64,000 nucleotides of DNA from Rhizobiaceae bacterium MnEN-MB40S (GTDB lineage Bacteria > Pseudomonadota > Alphaproteobacteria > Rhizobiales > Rhizobiaceae). The DNA is taken from the NCBI GenBank assembly GCA_024343425.1, contig BRLC01000014.1, forward strand, positions 248,001-312,000, read 5' to 3'. A program made the position numbers and the translations under genes. This document shows, piece after piece, positions 52,473-60,661 of this stretch. Within the stretch, counting starts at the first letter, position 1; each line of letters starts with the position of its first letter. The notes beneath the pieces are model-generated. The model saw nothing but the letters and a program-made list of their open reading frames with translations. It was not told where the DNA came from and did not search any database.

Positions 52473-53300
52473 TCACATTATGGACGGTCGTTCGACATGC
52501 GGTGATCGCGCCGCCGCCGCGGCGGTCTCTGCATCAAGAGCGTCGTCCCACAGACGGGCGATGAACCGCGCGCCGGTGACGCCATTGGACGCGTCCGAAC
52601 ACAGCCAGCCAATCCCGCGACGCATGATCGCCGGCGATAGAAGGTTGCCGTCCGCGCCTTTCTTTGCGGGTCCGGGAGGCAGCAAATCCGTGTCGGCCGC
52701 TCCGCCAGGCAGATAGACATTGACGTCGACGCCCGTGTCTTCAAGGTCTTGCGCCCAGACCCGCGACGCCGCTTCCAGCGCCGCCTTTGACGGTCCGTAA
52801 GGCGAATAGCCGCGTCGGACCATCGTCTGGTCGGACGTCGAGACGTTGATGATCTTGCCGAAACCATTCGCGATCATTGTCGGCGCAACCGCGCGCGCCA
52901 TGTTGAAGGCTCCATTGACATTGATATCCATGATCGCTTTCCAGGATTGCGGATCGGCGTCCCAGAATTTGGTTGGTTTCGTGTTGAATGTCTCGCTGAC
53001 GAGGCGCATGCCGCGGCCGGCGTTGTTCACCAGCACGTCAATGCGCCCGAAACGCGCAATCGTCGCGGCGGCGACGCTTTCGGCGGCTTGTGGATCCGTC
53101 ACGTCCGCGGCCAAGGCCAGCGTCCGATCGGCCGGCATGAGCGCTGCTGTCTCATCCAGCGCAGCAGAACCGGCGGATCCGGTGACGACGAGGTTCGCTC
53201 CGGCTTCCGAGAGTTCCAGAGCCATCTCCTTTCCGAGCCCACGCGAGCCCCCCGTCATGATGACAACGCGGCCGTCGAGAGAAGAATGATGATAGTTCAT
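52473..53300 (-). CDS. Short-chain dehydrogenase/reductase 2
   Basis: A 275-residue SDR with intact motifs: TGGSRGLG (16-23), NNAG near 95, Ser in INVSTSDQ, and Tyr-Lys in YSPYGPSKAAL. A C-terminal extension beyond the core (ARSPHVERPSIM region) is present. It lies 6 bp upstream of the MBL gene and 12 bp downstream of a GntR gene. It probably acts on an alcohol intermediate of the pathway. Confidence 0.88.
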   Translation of the reverse strand: MNYHHSSLDGRVVIMTGGSRGLGKEMALELSEAGANLVVTGSAGSAALDETAALMPADRTLALAADVTDPQAAESVAAATIARFGRIDVLVNNAGRGMRLVSETFNTKPTKFWDADPQSWKAIMDINVNGAFNMARAVAPTMIANGFGKIINVSTSDQTMVRRGYSPYGPSKAALEAASRVWAQDLEDTGVDVNVYLPGGAADTDLLPPGPAKKGADGNLLSPAIMRRGIGWLCSDASNGVTGARFIARLWDDALDAETAAAAARSPHVERPSIM

Positions 53301-53312
53301 TGGCGGATCCGT

Positions 53313-54029
53313 TCAGCTCAACGACACCGCCTTGCGGCGCGGACGTGTGGAAAGGATGTGTCCCGACATCGCGGATTCGGCCCATTCCGGATCGCGCGCC
53401 CGCAGGGCTGCGACGATGTCGCGGTGCTGGTTGTTGGAGCGCGCGATGTTGACCCGCTGCTCCCAGACGAACTGCTTGATCAATTCAAGCGGCAGCGAAA
53501 TCGCCTGCGCGCTCAACGACTGCATCTGTATCGACCGGGTGGCTCCGACGATTGTCGTGTGAAAGCGTGTGTTCAGGTCGGCAAACAGCCGAACCTGAGC
53601 CGGATCAGCGGTGTCTCCGATTTCGTCAATCCGTTCGACGATGCGCTCCAGTTCGGCGATCTCGGCCTCGGTGATCAGTTCGGCCGCGATGCGTGAGGCG
53701 TAACTTTCAAGCCTGGCCCTGATATTGAAGACGATCTTGAGCTCCTGATAGGAGAAGTCGGCGACATAGCGGTGCCTGTTGTCGGCGCGGGCCAGCCCCT
53801 CGGCGACGAGACGGCGCAGCGCTTCTCGGACCGGCGTACGGCTGGTCCCTGTCATCTGGGCGAGCGCTTCCTCCGGAAGGTGCGATCCGCCGGGCAAGGC
53901 GCCGCTCAGGATCGCATGGCGTATTCCCTGGTAGGCCCGCTCCGCCGGCTTCTCGATCGCTTCGAGCTGGAGTTCACCTGCAAGAATTTCTGCGTCGGCG
54001 ACGCCGGAACGGCCATTTCCACTGAACAT
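53313..54029 (-). CDS. GntR/FCD-family transcriptional regulator
   Basis: A 238-residue regulator: helix-turn-helix at about 25-90 (SRTPVREALRRLVAEGLA), FCD domain at about 95-225 with metal residues in LFADLNTRFHTTIVG and QHRDIVAAL. The start at 54029 has AAAGG upstream and lies 2 bp after the deacetylase-family stop. Its position inside the monooxygenase operon and the paired TTGTGTACAA palindromes at the operon's head suggest that it controls that operon and the divergent liv operon. Confidence 0.87.
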   Translation of the reverse strand: MFSGNGRSGVADAEILAGELQLEAIEKPAERAYQGIRHAILSGALPGGSHLPEEALAQMTGTSRTPVREALRRLVAEGLARADNRHRYVADFSYQELKIVFNIRARLESYASRIAAELITEAEIAELERIVERIDEIGDTADPAQVRLFADLNTRFHTTIVGATRSIQMQSLSAQAISLPLELIKQFVWEQRVNIARSNNQHRDIVAALRARDPEWAESAMSGHILSTRPRRKAVSLS

Positions 54030-54031
54030 GC

Positions 54032-54943
54032 TCAACCTTTCGGGGGGATGTGTTCCTGATGATGGTCGAGATACCATGTAGCGATGTCCTCCCGTTTGGC
54101 AAACCAGACGCCATCGAACTGCTTGGCATAGCGAATAAAGTCACGAAGCGCCCGTATGCGAAACGGCTGCCCGATGACATGCGGGTGCAGGCCGATGTTC
54201 ATGAAACGCCCGCTCGTCTCGCTTTCCGCATAGAGCCAGTCGAACTGTTCCTTGAACATCTGGAAGCCGGTGTCCACCGTCAAACCCTGACGCAGGAAAC
54301 TGAAATCATTCACTTCGGAGGTATAGGAAATCGACACCATCGGACGCCCCGACCGGGTCTCCACCAGGTACGGCTGATCGTCGTTGAGAAGATCGGTGAT
54401 AAAAAGCAGCCCCTCTTCGGCCAGAATGTCGATCGTGTTGAGCGTGGAGCGCAAGGAACTCGACAACCAGCCTCTGGCCTTCTTGCCGACCGCCTGTTCG
54501 TAGACGTCCAGCGTGCGGCGGATGACATCCCGTTCGGCCGCCTCATCGAACATGTAGTCCGTCAAAAGTTCATCCTGCACATAATTGTGGGCGACGATTT
54601 CCCAATCCCGCTCCAGCGCGGCGTCAATGACTTCAGGGCGCTCGAGCGCCATTTTCGCGTTCATCGTGCAGCTCGCCGTGACCCCTTCGGCGTCGAGGAC
54701 GTCGAACATCCGCCAGACGCCGACCCGCTGCCCGTATTCACGCCAGGTGAAATTCGGATTGTCGTAGACATTGCCCGGCAGATTGCCGCCGACAATACCC
54801 GGTCCGCCCGGATAATAGGGCTTGTCGGACTCCTGCACCGGATCCCAGTATTCGAAATTGATGGTCAGAAAAATCGCCAGACGCTGGCCATTCGGCCAAC
54901 GCAGGGGATTTCGTTTGGACATCGGCACATAGTCGTAGTGCAT
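54032..54943 (-). CDS. Polysaccharide deacetylase-fold amidohydrolase (PuuE allantoinase-like)
   Basis: A 303-residue NodB-fold protein. The N-terminal LRWPNGQRLAIFLTINFEYWDP and the metal-binding GLHPHVIGQPFRIRAL near 250 are those of the PuuE/allantoinase and cyclic-imide-hydrolase-like branch, not of chitin deacetylases; there is no signal peptide. A role in opening a cyclic amide in the cytoplasm is therefore more likely than glycan deacetylation. It sits between maleate-isomerase-like protein 2 and a GntR regulator. Confidence 0.82.
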   Translation of the reverse strand: MHYDYVPMSKRNPLRWPNGQRLAIFLTINFEYWDPVQESDKPYYPGGPGIVGGNLPGNVYDNPNFTWREYGQRVGVWRMFDVLDAEGVTASCTMNAKMALERPEVIDAALERDWEIVAHNYVQDELLTDYMFDEAAERDVIRRTLDVYEQAVGKKARGWLSSSLRSTLNTIDILAEEGLLFITDLLNDDQPYLVETRSGRPMVSISYTSEVNDFSFLRQGLTVDTGFQMFKEQFDWLYAESETSGRFMNIGLHPHVIGQPFRIRALRDFIRYAKQFDGVWFAKREDIATWYLDHHQEHIPPKG

Positions 54944-54962
54944 GAGGGATACGCGCTCCGGC

Positions 54963-55709
54963 TCAATGATGGGACAGCAGCGACCCGAAGCCTTGAATCT
55001 TGTCTTCGATGCCGTTCATGCGCAGCGCATGCCAGTAGGTCGCCGTATTGATCGCGATGACCGGTTTGTCGAGCCAGAACTCCGCGATTGCTCCCACCCG
55101 CGCCATGGCGAGGTTGGTTCCCGCCTGGATGATGGCCTCGACGGATGGATCATTGACCTCGATGATCGCGTCGCGCAGCGTCTGTTCGCTTTCATGGGCG
55201 ATCAGCATCGGGCTTTTGCATTTCAGTCCCTTCACGGTCACCACTTCGTAGCCGCAATCGGTGAAGAACTTGCGGACCTGTTCGTCGCCGATGGGCATGT
55301 AGGGCGTGATGACCGCGATGCGCTTGACGCCGCCCATCTTCGCCAGAGCCGCCTGGCAGGCGTCGGAGCCCATGGCGACCGGCATGCCCGCCCTCTCCTC
55401 GACCTGGGCCTTCAGCGTGTCGGCTCGTTCCTTTCCGTCCCAGAAGGTTTCCGCGGACATGCCCATGATCATTGCGCCCGGCGAACAGGTTTTCACCGCA
55501 TCGATGGCGTTCATTGTCTCTGCGCGAATGCGCATCACGAGCTCGTTGAAATCCTCGTCCGAATGGACCGGGTCGTCCGGAATGATGATGCGCGAAAAGT
55601 GATTGGTCACACCGACGGGGCGCATATCATCGAATTCGGGCTGAACGGACGTGTTGGTCGACGGGGCAATGACGCCGAATTTCATTCGGTAACCGAGACT
55701 ATCAGTCAT
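54963..55709 (-). CDS. Maleate isomerase/Asp-Glu racemase-family protein 2, without the catalytic Cys
   Basis: A 248-residue superfamily member with the FGVIAPSTNTSVQPE N-terminal loop. At the first Cys position it reads IMGMSAETFW (Ser85) and at the second IIQAGTNLA (Gly197). Both catalytic Cys are therefore missing, so ordinary two-Cys isomerase or racemase chemistry is not possible. The start at 55709 has AAGGA 8 bp upstream. It lies between the flavin monooxygenase and the PuuE-like gene, so it may act on the product of ring hydroxylation. Confidence 0.83.
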   Translation of the reverse strand: MTDSLGYRMKFGVIAPSTNTSVQPEFDDMRPVGVTNHFSRIIIPDDPVHSDEDFNELVMRIRAETMNAIDAVKTCSPGAMIMGMSAETFWDGKERADTLKAQVEERAGMPVAMGSDACQAALAKMGGVKRIAVITPYMPIGDEQVRKFFTDCGYEVVTVKGLKCKSPMLIAHESEQTLRDAIIEVNDPSVEAIIQAGTNLAMARVGAIAEFWLDKPVIAINTATYWHALRMNGIEDKIQGFGSLLSHH

Positions 55710-55733
55710 GATACTTATCCTTGGCAGTTGTAA

Positions 55734-56936
55734 TTATTCGACTTTTTCGAGATCGCGCAGAGACTGGAGCATCGACGATTTCATCAGATACTCCTTGTGC
55801 CGGGCCGGATCGGCGGCAATCGCCCGCAAATCGTCATGGTAGGCCCGGCGTGCTTCCGGATCGTTTTCGGCCATGATCTGCCTGTTGCGCAGTGATTGGG
55901 ACTGGACCGTGTCGATCGCCACCTTGCGGCGCTGCCGTTCATAGCGACCGAGACTTTCCAGAGGCGCGCCGCGCCACACGAGCACCAGCTTTTCAGTCAG
56001 GTTGACGGCGTCGTGAATGCCGCCGTTCATGCCCATGCCGCCCAGCGGATTGTTGAGATGCGCGGCGTCGCCGGTCAGAAAAATCCGACCCTTGACGTAG
56101 GATTTCGCGACGCGCTGGTGCACCCGATAGGCGGTCGAGTGAACGACGTCGTAACGGCCAGGCTTGGGGCAAAGTTTCTGGAGGCGCATCTCCATGTTGT
56201 CGGGCGCCTTGATCTCTTCGTCCGTAAGGTTCGGATCGGTCGGCAAAAGGACGCGCCACAGCGAAGGCGTCCTCAGAAGAACCGCCCATTCGTCCGGATC
56301 CGTAAGATAGGCGATGGGCGCCAGATCCGGGATTGCCTCGCCGAAGTCGAACTCCGTCGACATCGACAGGAAGATTTCCGGAATGGTCAATCCCTCGAAT
56401 TCAATGTCGAGCGACTTGCGGACATTGCTGTGCGCCCCGTCGGCGGCGACCAGGTAGCGCGCGCGCATCTCCCCGATGGAACCATCCGGATTGCGCACCG
56501 TCAGAACAACGCCGTCGTCAGTCTGCGAAACGGACTGGCCCTCCAGCCCGTATTGCAGATCGATCAAATCGGAGTCTTCGATCAGTTCGCGCAGGTGCTC
56601 GGACAGCTTCCACTGCTCGCATTGCAGCCGATAGGGATGATTGGTCTCATCCTTCAGATGTCCGAGATCGAATTCCGCGACGACGCCCTCTGCGCGATCG
56701 CGAAACTGCCATTTCGGACAGATCAATCCGCGCGCGATGAGCTTTTCGGAAATGCCGAAGCGGTCGAGCATGTCTAGGGTCGGAGGATGGAAAGTGGACG
56801 CGCGCAGATCCTTTGGCAGCTCTTCGTGAGCGTCGATGACCGTGACGGGAATGCCTGCTTCGCCGAGGCAGGCCGCCGTCACCAGACCGACCGGACCTGC
56901 GCCCACAACCAAGACCCGTTCCGCACCGTCCGACAT
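55734..56936 (-). CDS. FAD-dependent aromatic/heteroaromatic monooxygenase
   Basis: A 400-residue group A flavoprotein hydroxylase. Dinucleotide-binding VGAGPVGLVTAACL near residue 10, the DG motif YLVAADGAHSNVRKSL near 155, and the FAD ribityl motif GRIFLTGDAAHLNNPLGGMGMNGG near 280. The start at 56936 is best spaced (9 bp) from GGAGG; 56942 is possible. Related enzymes hydroxylate p-hydroxybenzoate, 6-hydroxynicotinate or methylpyridine carboxylates. It is the first gene of the leftward six-gene operon and points to a ring substrate. Confidence 0.9.
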   Translation of the reverse strand: MSDGAERVLVVGAGPVGLVTAACLGEAGIPVTVIDAHEELPKDLRASTFHPPTLDMLDRFGISEKLIARGLICPKWQFRDRAEGVVAEFDLGHLKDETNHPYRLQCEQWKLSEHLRELIEDSDLIDLQYGLEGQSVSQTDDGVVLTVRNPDGSIGEMRARYLVAADGAHSNVRKSLDIEFEGLTIPEIFLSMSTEFDFGEAIPDLAPIAYLTDPDEWAVLLRTPSLWRVLLPTDPNLTDEEIKAPDNMEMRLQKLCPKPGRYDVVHSTAYRVHQRVAKSYVKGRIFLTGDAAHLNNPLGGMGMNGGIHDAVNLTEKLVLVWRGAPLESLGRYERQRRKVAIDTVQSQSLRNRQIMAENDPEARRAYHDDLRAIAADPARHKEYLMKSSMLQSLRDLEKVE

Positions 56937-57258
56937 TTCCATTTGCCTCCGCATATACACTTGACAACTTTTATGATGCTCAGCATTGTGTACAAAAGGT
57001 CAGGACAAATCAACTCTTGATTTTTTGAAATGCATATCAAATCAAGGGTGTTTTGACCGGCGGTCAGAATGCCTGAAAACGCGAGAAATTGGCTCGACAG
57101 AAGAGAATGACCGACTGTTGCGGGAATTTTAGGTGTTGCCCACGGATGCAGGGACTGCGAGCCGCGAACTGGCGACCTGTCCGTTTTCCCTTTGCGCAAG
57201 GCGAAGAAATGGCGATATTTGTGTACAAACATCGCTCGATTATCGCGGGATGTGACTG
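56937..57258. promoter_or_regulatory. Divergent control region, monooxygenase operon and liv operon 2
   Basis: This 322-bp region carries operator site E (56996-57009) and two GntR/FCD-type palindromes, TTGTGTACAA at 56986-56995 and TTTGTGTACAAA at 57218-57229. An inverted repeat ATCAA-CTC-TTGAT lies just after site E. One site set is close to the monooxygenase gene, and the second palindrome is 29 bp before livH. Two regulators thus probably act on this region. Confidence 0.6.
56996..57009. promoter_or_regulatory. Island operator site E
   Basis: On the minus strand it reads TTTGTC-CT-GACCTT, matching sites B and C in 11 of 14 positions. It lies 60 bp upstream of the monooxygenase start and directly abuts the TTGTGTACAA palindrome. 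Confidence 0.58.
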
Positions 57259-58176
57259 ATGCTTCTGATCCAACAACTCGTGAACAGCATCATGCTCGGC
57301 AGCGTTTATGTCACGGTGGCAGTCGCCTTCACCCTGACGATCGGCATTCTCAACTTCCTCAATTTCACCATTCCGACACTGTTCATGCTCGCCGGCATGA
57401 TGGGGTGGGCGCTGTCTTATTATGGTCTGCCGTTCGGACTGTCCGGACCTATGCCCTGGCCCCTGGCGCTTGCCGTGGGCGTCGTGCTGGCCATTCTGGC
57501 CTCGCTGCTGGTCGAGCGGTTCACCTTCCGGTATCTGAAGACGCGCTACGGCGACTCCACCGAGCACGCCATTCCGCTGGTGAGTTCGCTCGGATTTCTG
57601 CTCATTCTCGAAAACCTGGTCCGGATCGGATACGGAACCGAGGAGCGCCGGTTTGTCGGACCGGACGCTGACCTCACGCTCAATGTCGGCGGCCTGTTCA
57701 TTCGCGTTCCGCAGTTGATCAGCCTGTTCGTCACCGTTCTGATCGTGATTTTCCTGACAATGCTGATCCGGCGCACGCGGATTGGTCGCGGACTGAGGGC
57801 GATTGCCGAGAACCCCGATGCGGCCAATATTCTTGGCGTGGACACCAAGCGCGTCGTCCCTGTGGTCTTCATGCTGACAGGGCTTCTCTGCGGCCTGGCG
57901 GGCGCCCTTTTCGCGGTGAACTACGGCGAGGTCTCGCCGCTGATGGGCGAGGATATCGGCACGAAGGCGATCGCGGGAATGGTGATCGGCGGCCTTGGTT
58001 CGATCTGGGGCGCGGTCATCGGAGGACTGATTGTCGGCGTTCTCGAACTGATGACCGTCCACTTCTTCGGCGCGGACACCGTTCAGGTGGTTGTCTGGGG
58101 CGCGCTTCTTCTGACACTCATCGCCTATCCGAGCGGACTGCTCGGCCATAACGCCATCGGCAAGGGGAAACTCTGA
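57259..58176 (+). CDS. livH: ABC transporter permease, LivH type (system 2)
   Basis: A 305-residue permease. LivH marks: NSIMLGSVYVTVAVAFTLTIGILNFLNF at the N-terminus and the coupling loop GLRAIAENPDAANILGV near 175. About eight membrane segments. It is the first gene of a rightward operon livH-livM-livG-livF-livK, closely packed, divergent from the monooxygenase operon. The system presumably imports the ring substrate or an acid derived from it. Confidence 0.92.
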   Translation: MLLIQQLVNSIMLGSVYVTVAVAFTLTIGILNFLNFTIPTLFMLAGMMGWALSYYGLPFGLSGPMPWPLALAVGVVLAILASLLVERFTFRYLKTRYGDSTEHAIPLVSSLGFLLILENLVRIGYGTEERRFVGPDADLTLNVGGLFIRVPQLISLFVTVLIVIFLTMLIRRTRIGRGLRAIAENPDAANILGVDTKRVVPVVFMLTGLLCGLAGALFAVNYGEVSPLMGEDIGTKAIAGMVIGGLGSIWGAVIGGLIVGVLELMTVHFFGADTVQVVVWGALLLTLIAYPSGLLGHNAIGKGKL

Positions 58177-58177
58177 C

Positions 58178-59107
58178 ATGAGCGGCTACATGTCGGGAAT
58201 CCTGGCGATTCTCGCCATAAACATCATCTTCGCCTACGGGATATATCTCTCCGTCGCGACCGGACAGCTCAATCTCGGCGGCGCGGGTTTCCAGGCCGTT
58301 GGCGCCTATGCCGCAGCCTATCTTTCGGCGACCTATGGTTTTCCCGTTTTTCTGACGCTGTTGTCCGGGCTTCTGCTCTCCGGCGTATTCGGTTTCGCCA
58401 TCGCATTGCCGATCCTGAGGACCCGCGGCGTCTATCTTGTCCTGGCGACTTTCGCCTTCGCCGAGGTGATCGCCGGCGCCTTGCTGAATTCCGATACTTT
58501 CGGCGGCGCGATGGGCATATCCGTTCCCGGATACGTCGAATGGTATGTGCCGGTCATCATCGCCGCGGTCGTCACCCTGTTCGTGTTTTACATCATGTCG
58601 ACGCGCTTCGGCCTGAACATGCGCGCAATCCATGACGATGAAGAAGTGTCCGACCTGATGGGCGTCCCGATCCGCAAGGTGAAGGTCATCGCCTTTTCGA
58701 TGGGAGCGGCGCTGGCGGGCCTTGCCGGCGGCCTCTACGCGCATACGTTCACATTCGTGGAAGTTCAGAGCTTCAACGCAATTCTCTCCATTTACGTGCT
58801 GCTCTACGTTCTGCTTGGAGGCACACAGACCGCCTGGGGGCCGCTGGCGGGCGCCACCTTCTTTACCCTGCTTCCCGAGGTATTGCGGGATTTGCTGCCG
58901 GCCACAAAGACCTTCCTCGTCGGCCTTGTCGGCGATGCAGAAAATGTCGCGCCGCCGGACGAATCCTGGCGCTTCGTCATCCTGGGCGTCCTGACGGTTC
59001 TGATGATGGTGTTTCGCCCTGAAGGCCTCATCACCAGACCGATGCTCGCTCATTTGAGGTTGCGCAGGCCGAGCGCACCCAACGCTTCCGGGGAGGCGCT
59101 TGAATGA
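58178..59107 (+). CDS. livM: ABC transporter permease, LivM type (system 2)
   Basis: A 309-residue permease with the N-terminal ATGQLNLGGAGFQAVGAYAAA stretch typical of LivM, the coupling loop MRAIHDDEEVSDLMGV and about nine hydrophobic segments. It starts one base after the livH stop and overlaps the livG start by 4 bp. Confidence 0.92.
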   Translation: MSGYMSGILAILAINIIFAYGIYLSVATGQLNLGGAGFQAVGAYAAAYLSATYGFPVFLTLLSGLLLSGVFGFAIALPILRTRGVYLVLATFAFAEVIAGALLNSDTFGGAMGISVPGYVEWYVPVIIAAVVTLFVFYIMSTRFGLNMRAIHDDEEVSDLMGVPIRKVKVIAFSMGAALAGLAGGLYAHTFTFVEVQSFNAILSIYVLLYVLLGGTQTAWGPLAGATFFTLLPEVLRDLLPATKTFLVGLVGDAENVAPPDESWRFVILGVLTVLMMVFRPEGLITRPMLAHLRLRRPSAPNASGEALE

Positions 59108-59901
59108 GCACCGCTGCGCGTCCCCTGCTATCCGTGAACGCCGTCAGCAAAAGCTTTGGCGGGCTGCAGGTGATCTCGGATGTCAGCTTCGACGTCGAGA
59201 GCGGATCCCGGATTGCGCTGATCGGACCGAACGGGGCCGGAAAGACGACGATCTTCAACCTCATATCCGGCGTCTATACGCCCGACAGCGGCTCCATCAG
59301 CTTCGACGGCGCGGACATTACCGCCGTGCCGTCGCGCAAGCGGATCGGTCTCGGCCTCGCCAGAAGTTTCCAGAATATCAGGCTTATGCCGCACCTGTCG
59401 GTCGTCGAGAACATCATGCTTGGCCAGCAGTCGCATGCGTCCGATCTGAGCGATATGGCGCTGCCGCTGTTTCGCCGGTCGCGCTCGCGCCGGGAAGCCG
59501 AGGACCTGCTCGCCAGCATGGGACTGGGCACCTTTCCCGGCGACGTCGTGGCGACGTTGCCCTATGGCATCCGCAAGAAGATCGAGGTCGTTCGGGCGCT
59601 GGCGGCGAAGCCCAAATTGCTGATGCTCGACGAACCGGCCGCCGGCCTCAACCCGGCGGAAACGGCGAGCCTGCGCGATTTCCTCATCACCATCTCGGAG
59701 ACCGGCACGACCATTCTGATCGTGGAGCACGACATGGGGCTGGTGCGCAGCCTCTGCGAGGACGCAGTTGTCCTCAACTTCGGCAGCAAGATCTACGAGG
59801 GCTCCACCAAATACGTACAGGACGATTCGCTGGTGCTGGAAGCCTATCTGGGTTCGCGTCACGTCAAGGATCACGTTGTCGCCGGAGGCGCAGATGCTTG
59901 A
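59104..59901 (+). CDS. livG: ABC transporter ATP-binding protein, LivG type (system 2)
   Basis: A 265-residue ATPase: Walker A GPNGAGKTT near residue 40, signature LPYGIRKKIEVVRAL near 155, Walker B LLMLDEPAAGLNPAE near 175. It starts with an ATGA overlap with livM. The C-terminal SRHVKDHV tail is short, as usual. Confidence 0.92.
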   Translation: MSTAARPLLSVNAVSKSFGGLQVISDVSFDVESGSRIALIGPNGAGKTTIFNLISGVYTPDSGSISFDGADITAVPSRKRIGLGLARSFQNIRLMPHLSVVENIMLGQQSHASDLSDMALPLFRRSRSRREAEDLLASMGLGTFPGDVVATLPYGIRKKIEVVRALAAKPKLLMLDEPAAGLNPAETASLRDFLITISETGTTILIVEHDMGLVRSLCEDAVVLNFGSKIYEGSTKYVQDDSLVLEAYLGSRHVKDHVVAGGADA

Positions 59902-60637
59902 GGTCGAAGCCCTCAACGTTACCTATGGACGGACGCGTGCAGTCCAGTCGCTCGATATGACAGTTGGCGACAACGAAGTCGTCACGGTTCTTGGCTCCAA
60001 TGGCGCCGGAAAGACATCGCTTTTGCGGGCCCTGCAAGGCGCGGTCGGCACAAGCGGCGGCCGCATCGTGTTCGACGGCAAGAACATAACTGCGAAATCA
60101 CCGGCGGCAAGGGTGAAAGCCGGCATGGTTCTTGTTCCCGAAGGCCGGCAGATATTCGTTTCGATGACCGTGAACGAAAACCTGCTGATGGGCGCCTATC
60201 TGCGCCGTGACGATAATATCGAGAGGGATCTGACGGAAATCTACGACCGGTTTCCCAATCTCGCCGAAAGACGTCACATGAGCGCAAAGACGCTTTCAGG
60301 CGGCGAGCAGCAGATGCTCGCCATCGGTCGCGCGCTGGTTGGGAGACCGCGGCTGATCATGCTTGACGAGCCCTCTCTCGGCCTGTCGCCGCTCTACGTC
60401 GACCGGCTGTTCAATCTTCTTGGCGAACTCAACAAGGACGGGATCGCCATCCTGCTTGTCGAGCAGAACACCAGCATGGCGCTGGACATCGCGTCGCGCG
60501 GATATGTTCTGGAGCTCGGCAGGAAAGTACTCGAGGACCGGGCGGAGGCCCTCGCAACAAACACGGCGCTGACCGAAGCCTATCTGGGAGGCAGTGACGG
60601 CGACGGATCAGCGCGTGTGCTCGATGAGCAACCATAA
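59894..60637 (+). CDS. livF: ABC transporter ATP-binding protein, LivF type (system 2)
   Basis: A 247-residue ATPase. The start at 59894 overlaps the livG stop by 8 bp; the open frame extends further upstream only as livG shadow. Walker A GSNGAGKTS near 36, PEGRQIFVSMTVNENL, signature LSGGEQQMLAIGRAL near 135, and LIMLDEPSLGLSP are all intact. Confidence 0.92.
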   Translation: MLEVEALNVTYGRTRAVQSLDMTVGDNEVVTVLGSNGAGKTSLLRALQGAVGTSGGRIVFDGKNITAKSPAARVKAGMVLVPEGRQIFVSMTVNENLLMGAYLRRDDNIERDLTEIYDRFPNLAERRHMSAKTLSGGEQQMLAIGRALVGRPRLIMLDEPSLGLSPLYVDRLFNLLGELNKDGIAILLVEQNTSMALDIASRGYVLELGRKVLEDRAEALATNTALTEAYLGGSDGDGSARVLDEQP

Positions 60638-60661
60638 ACAATGCAGAAAAGGAACTTCCAG

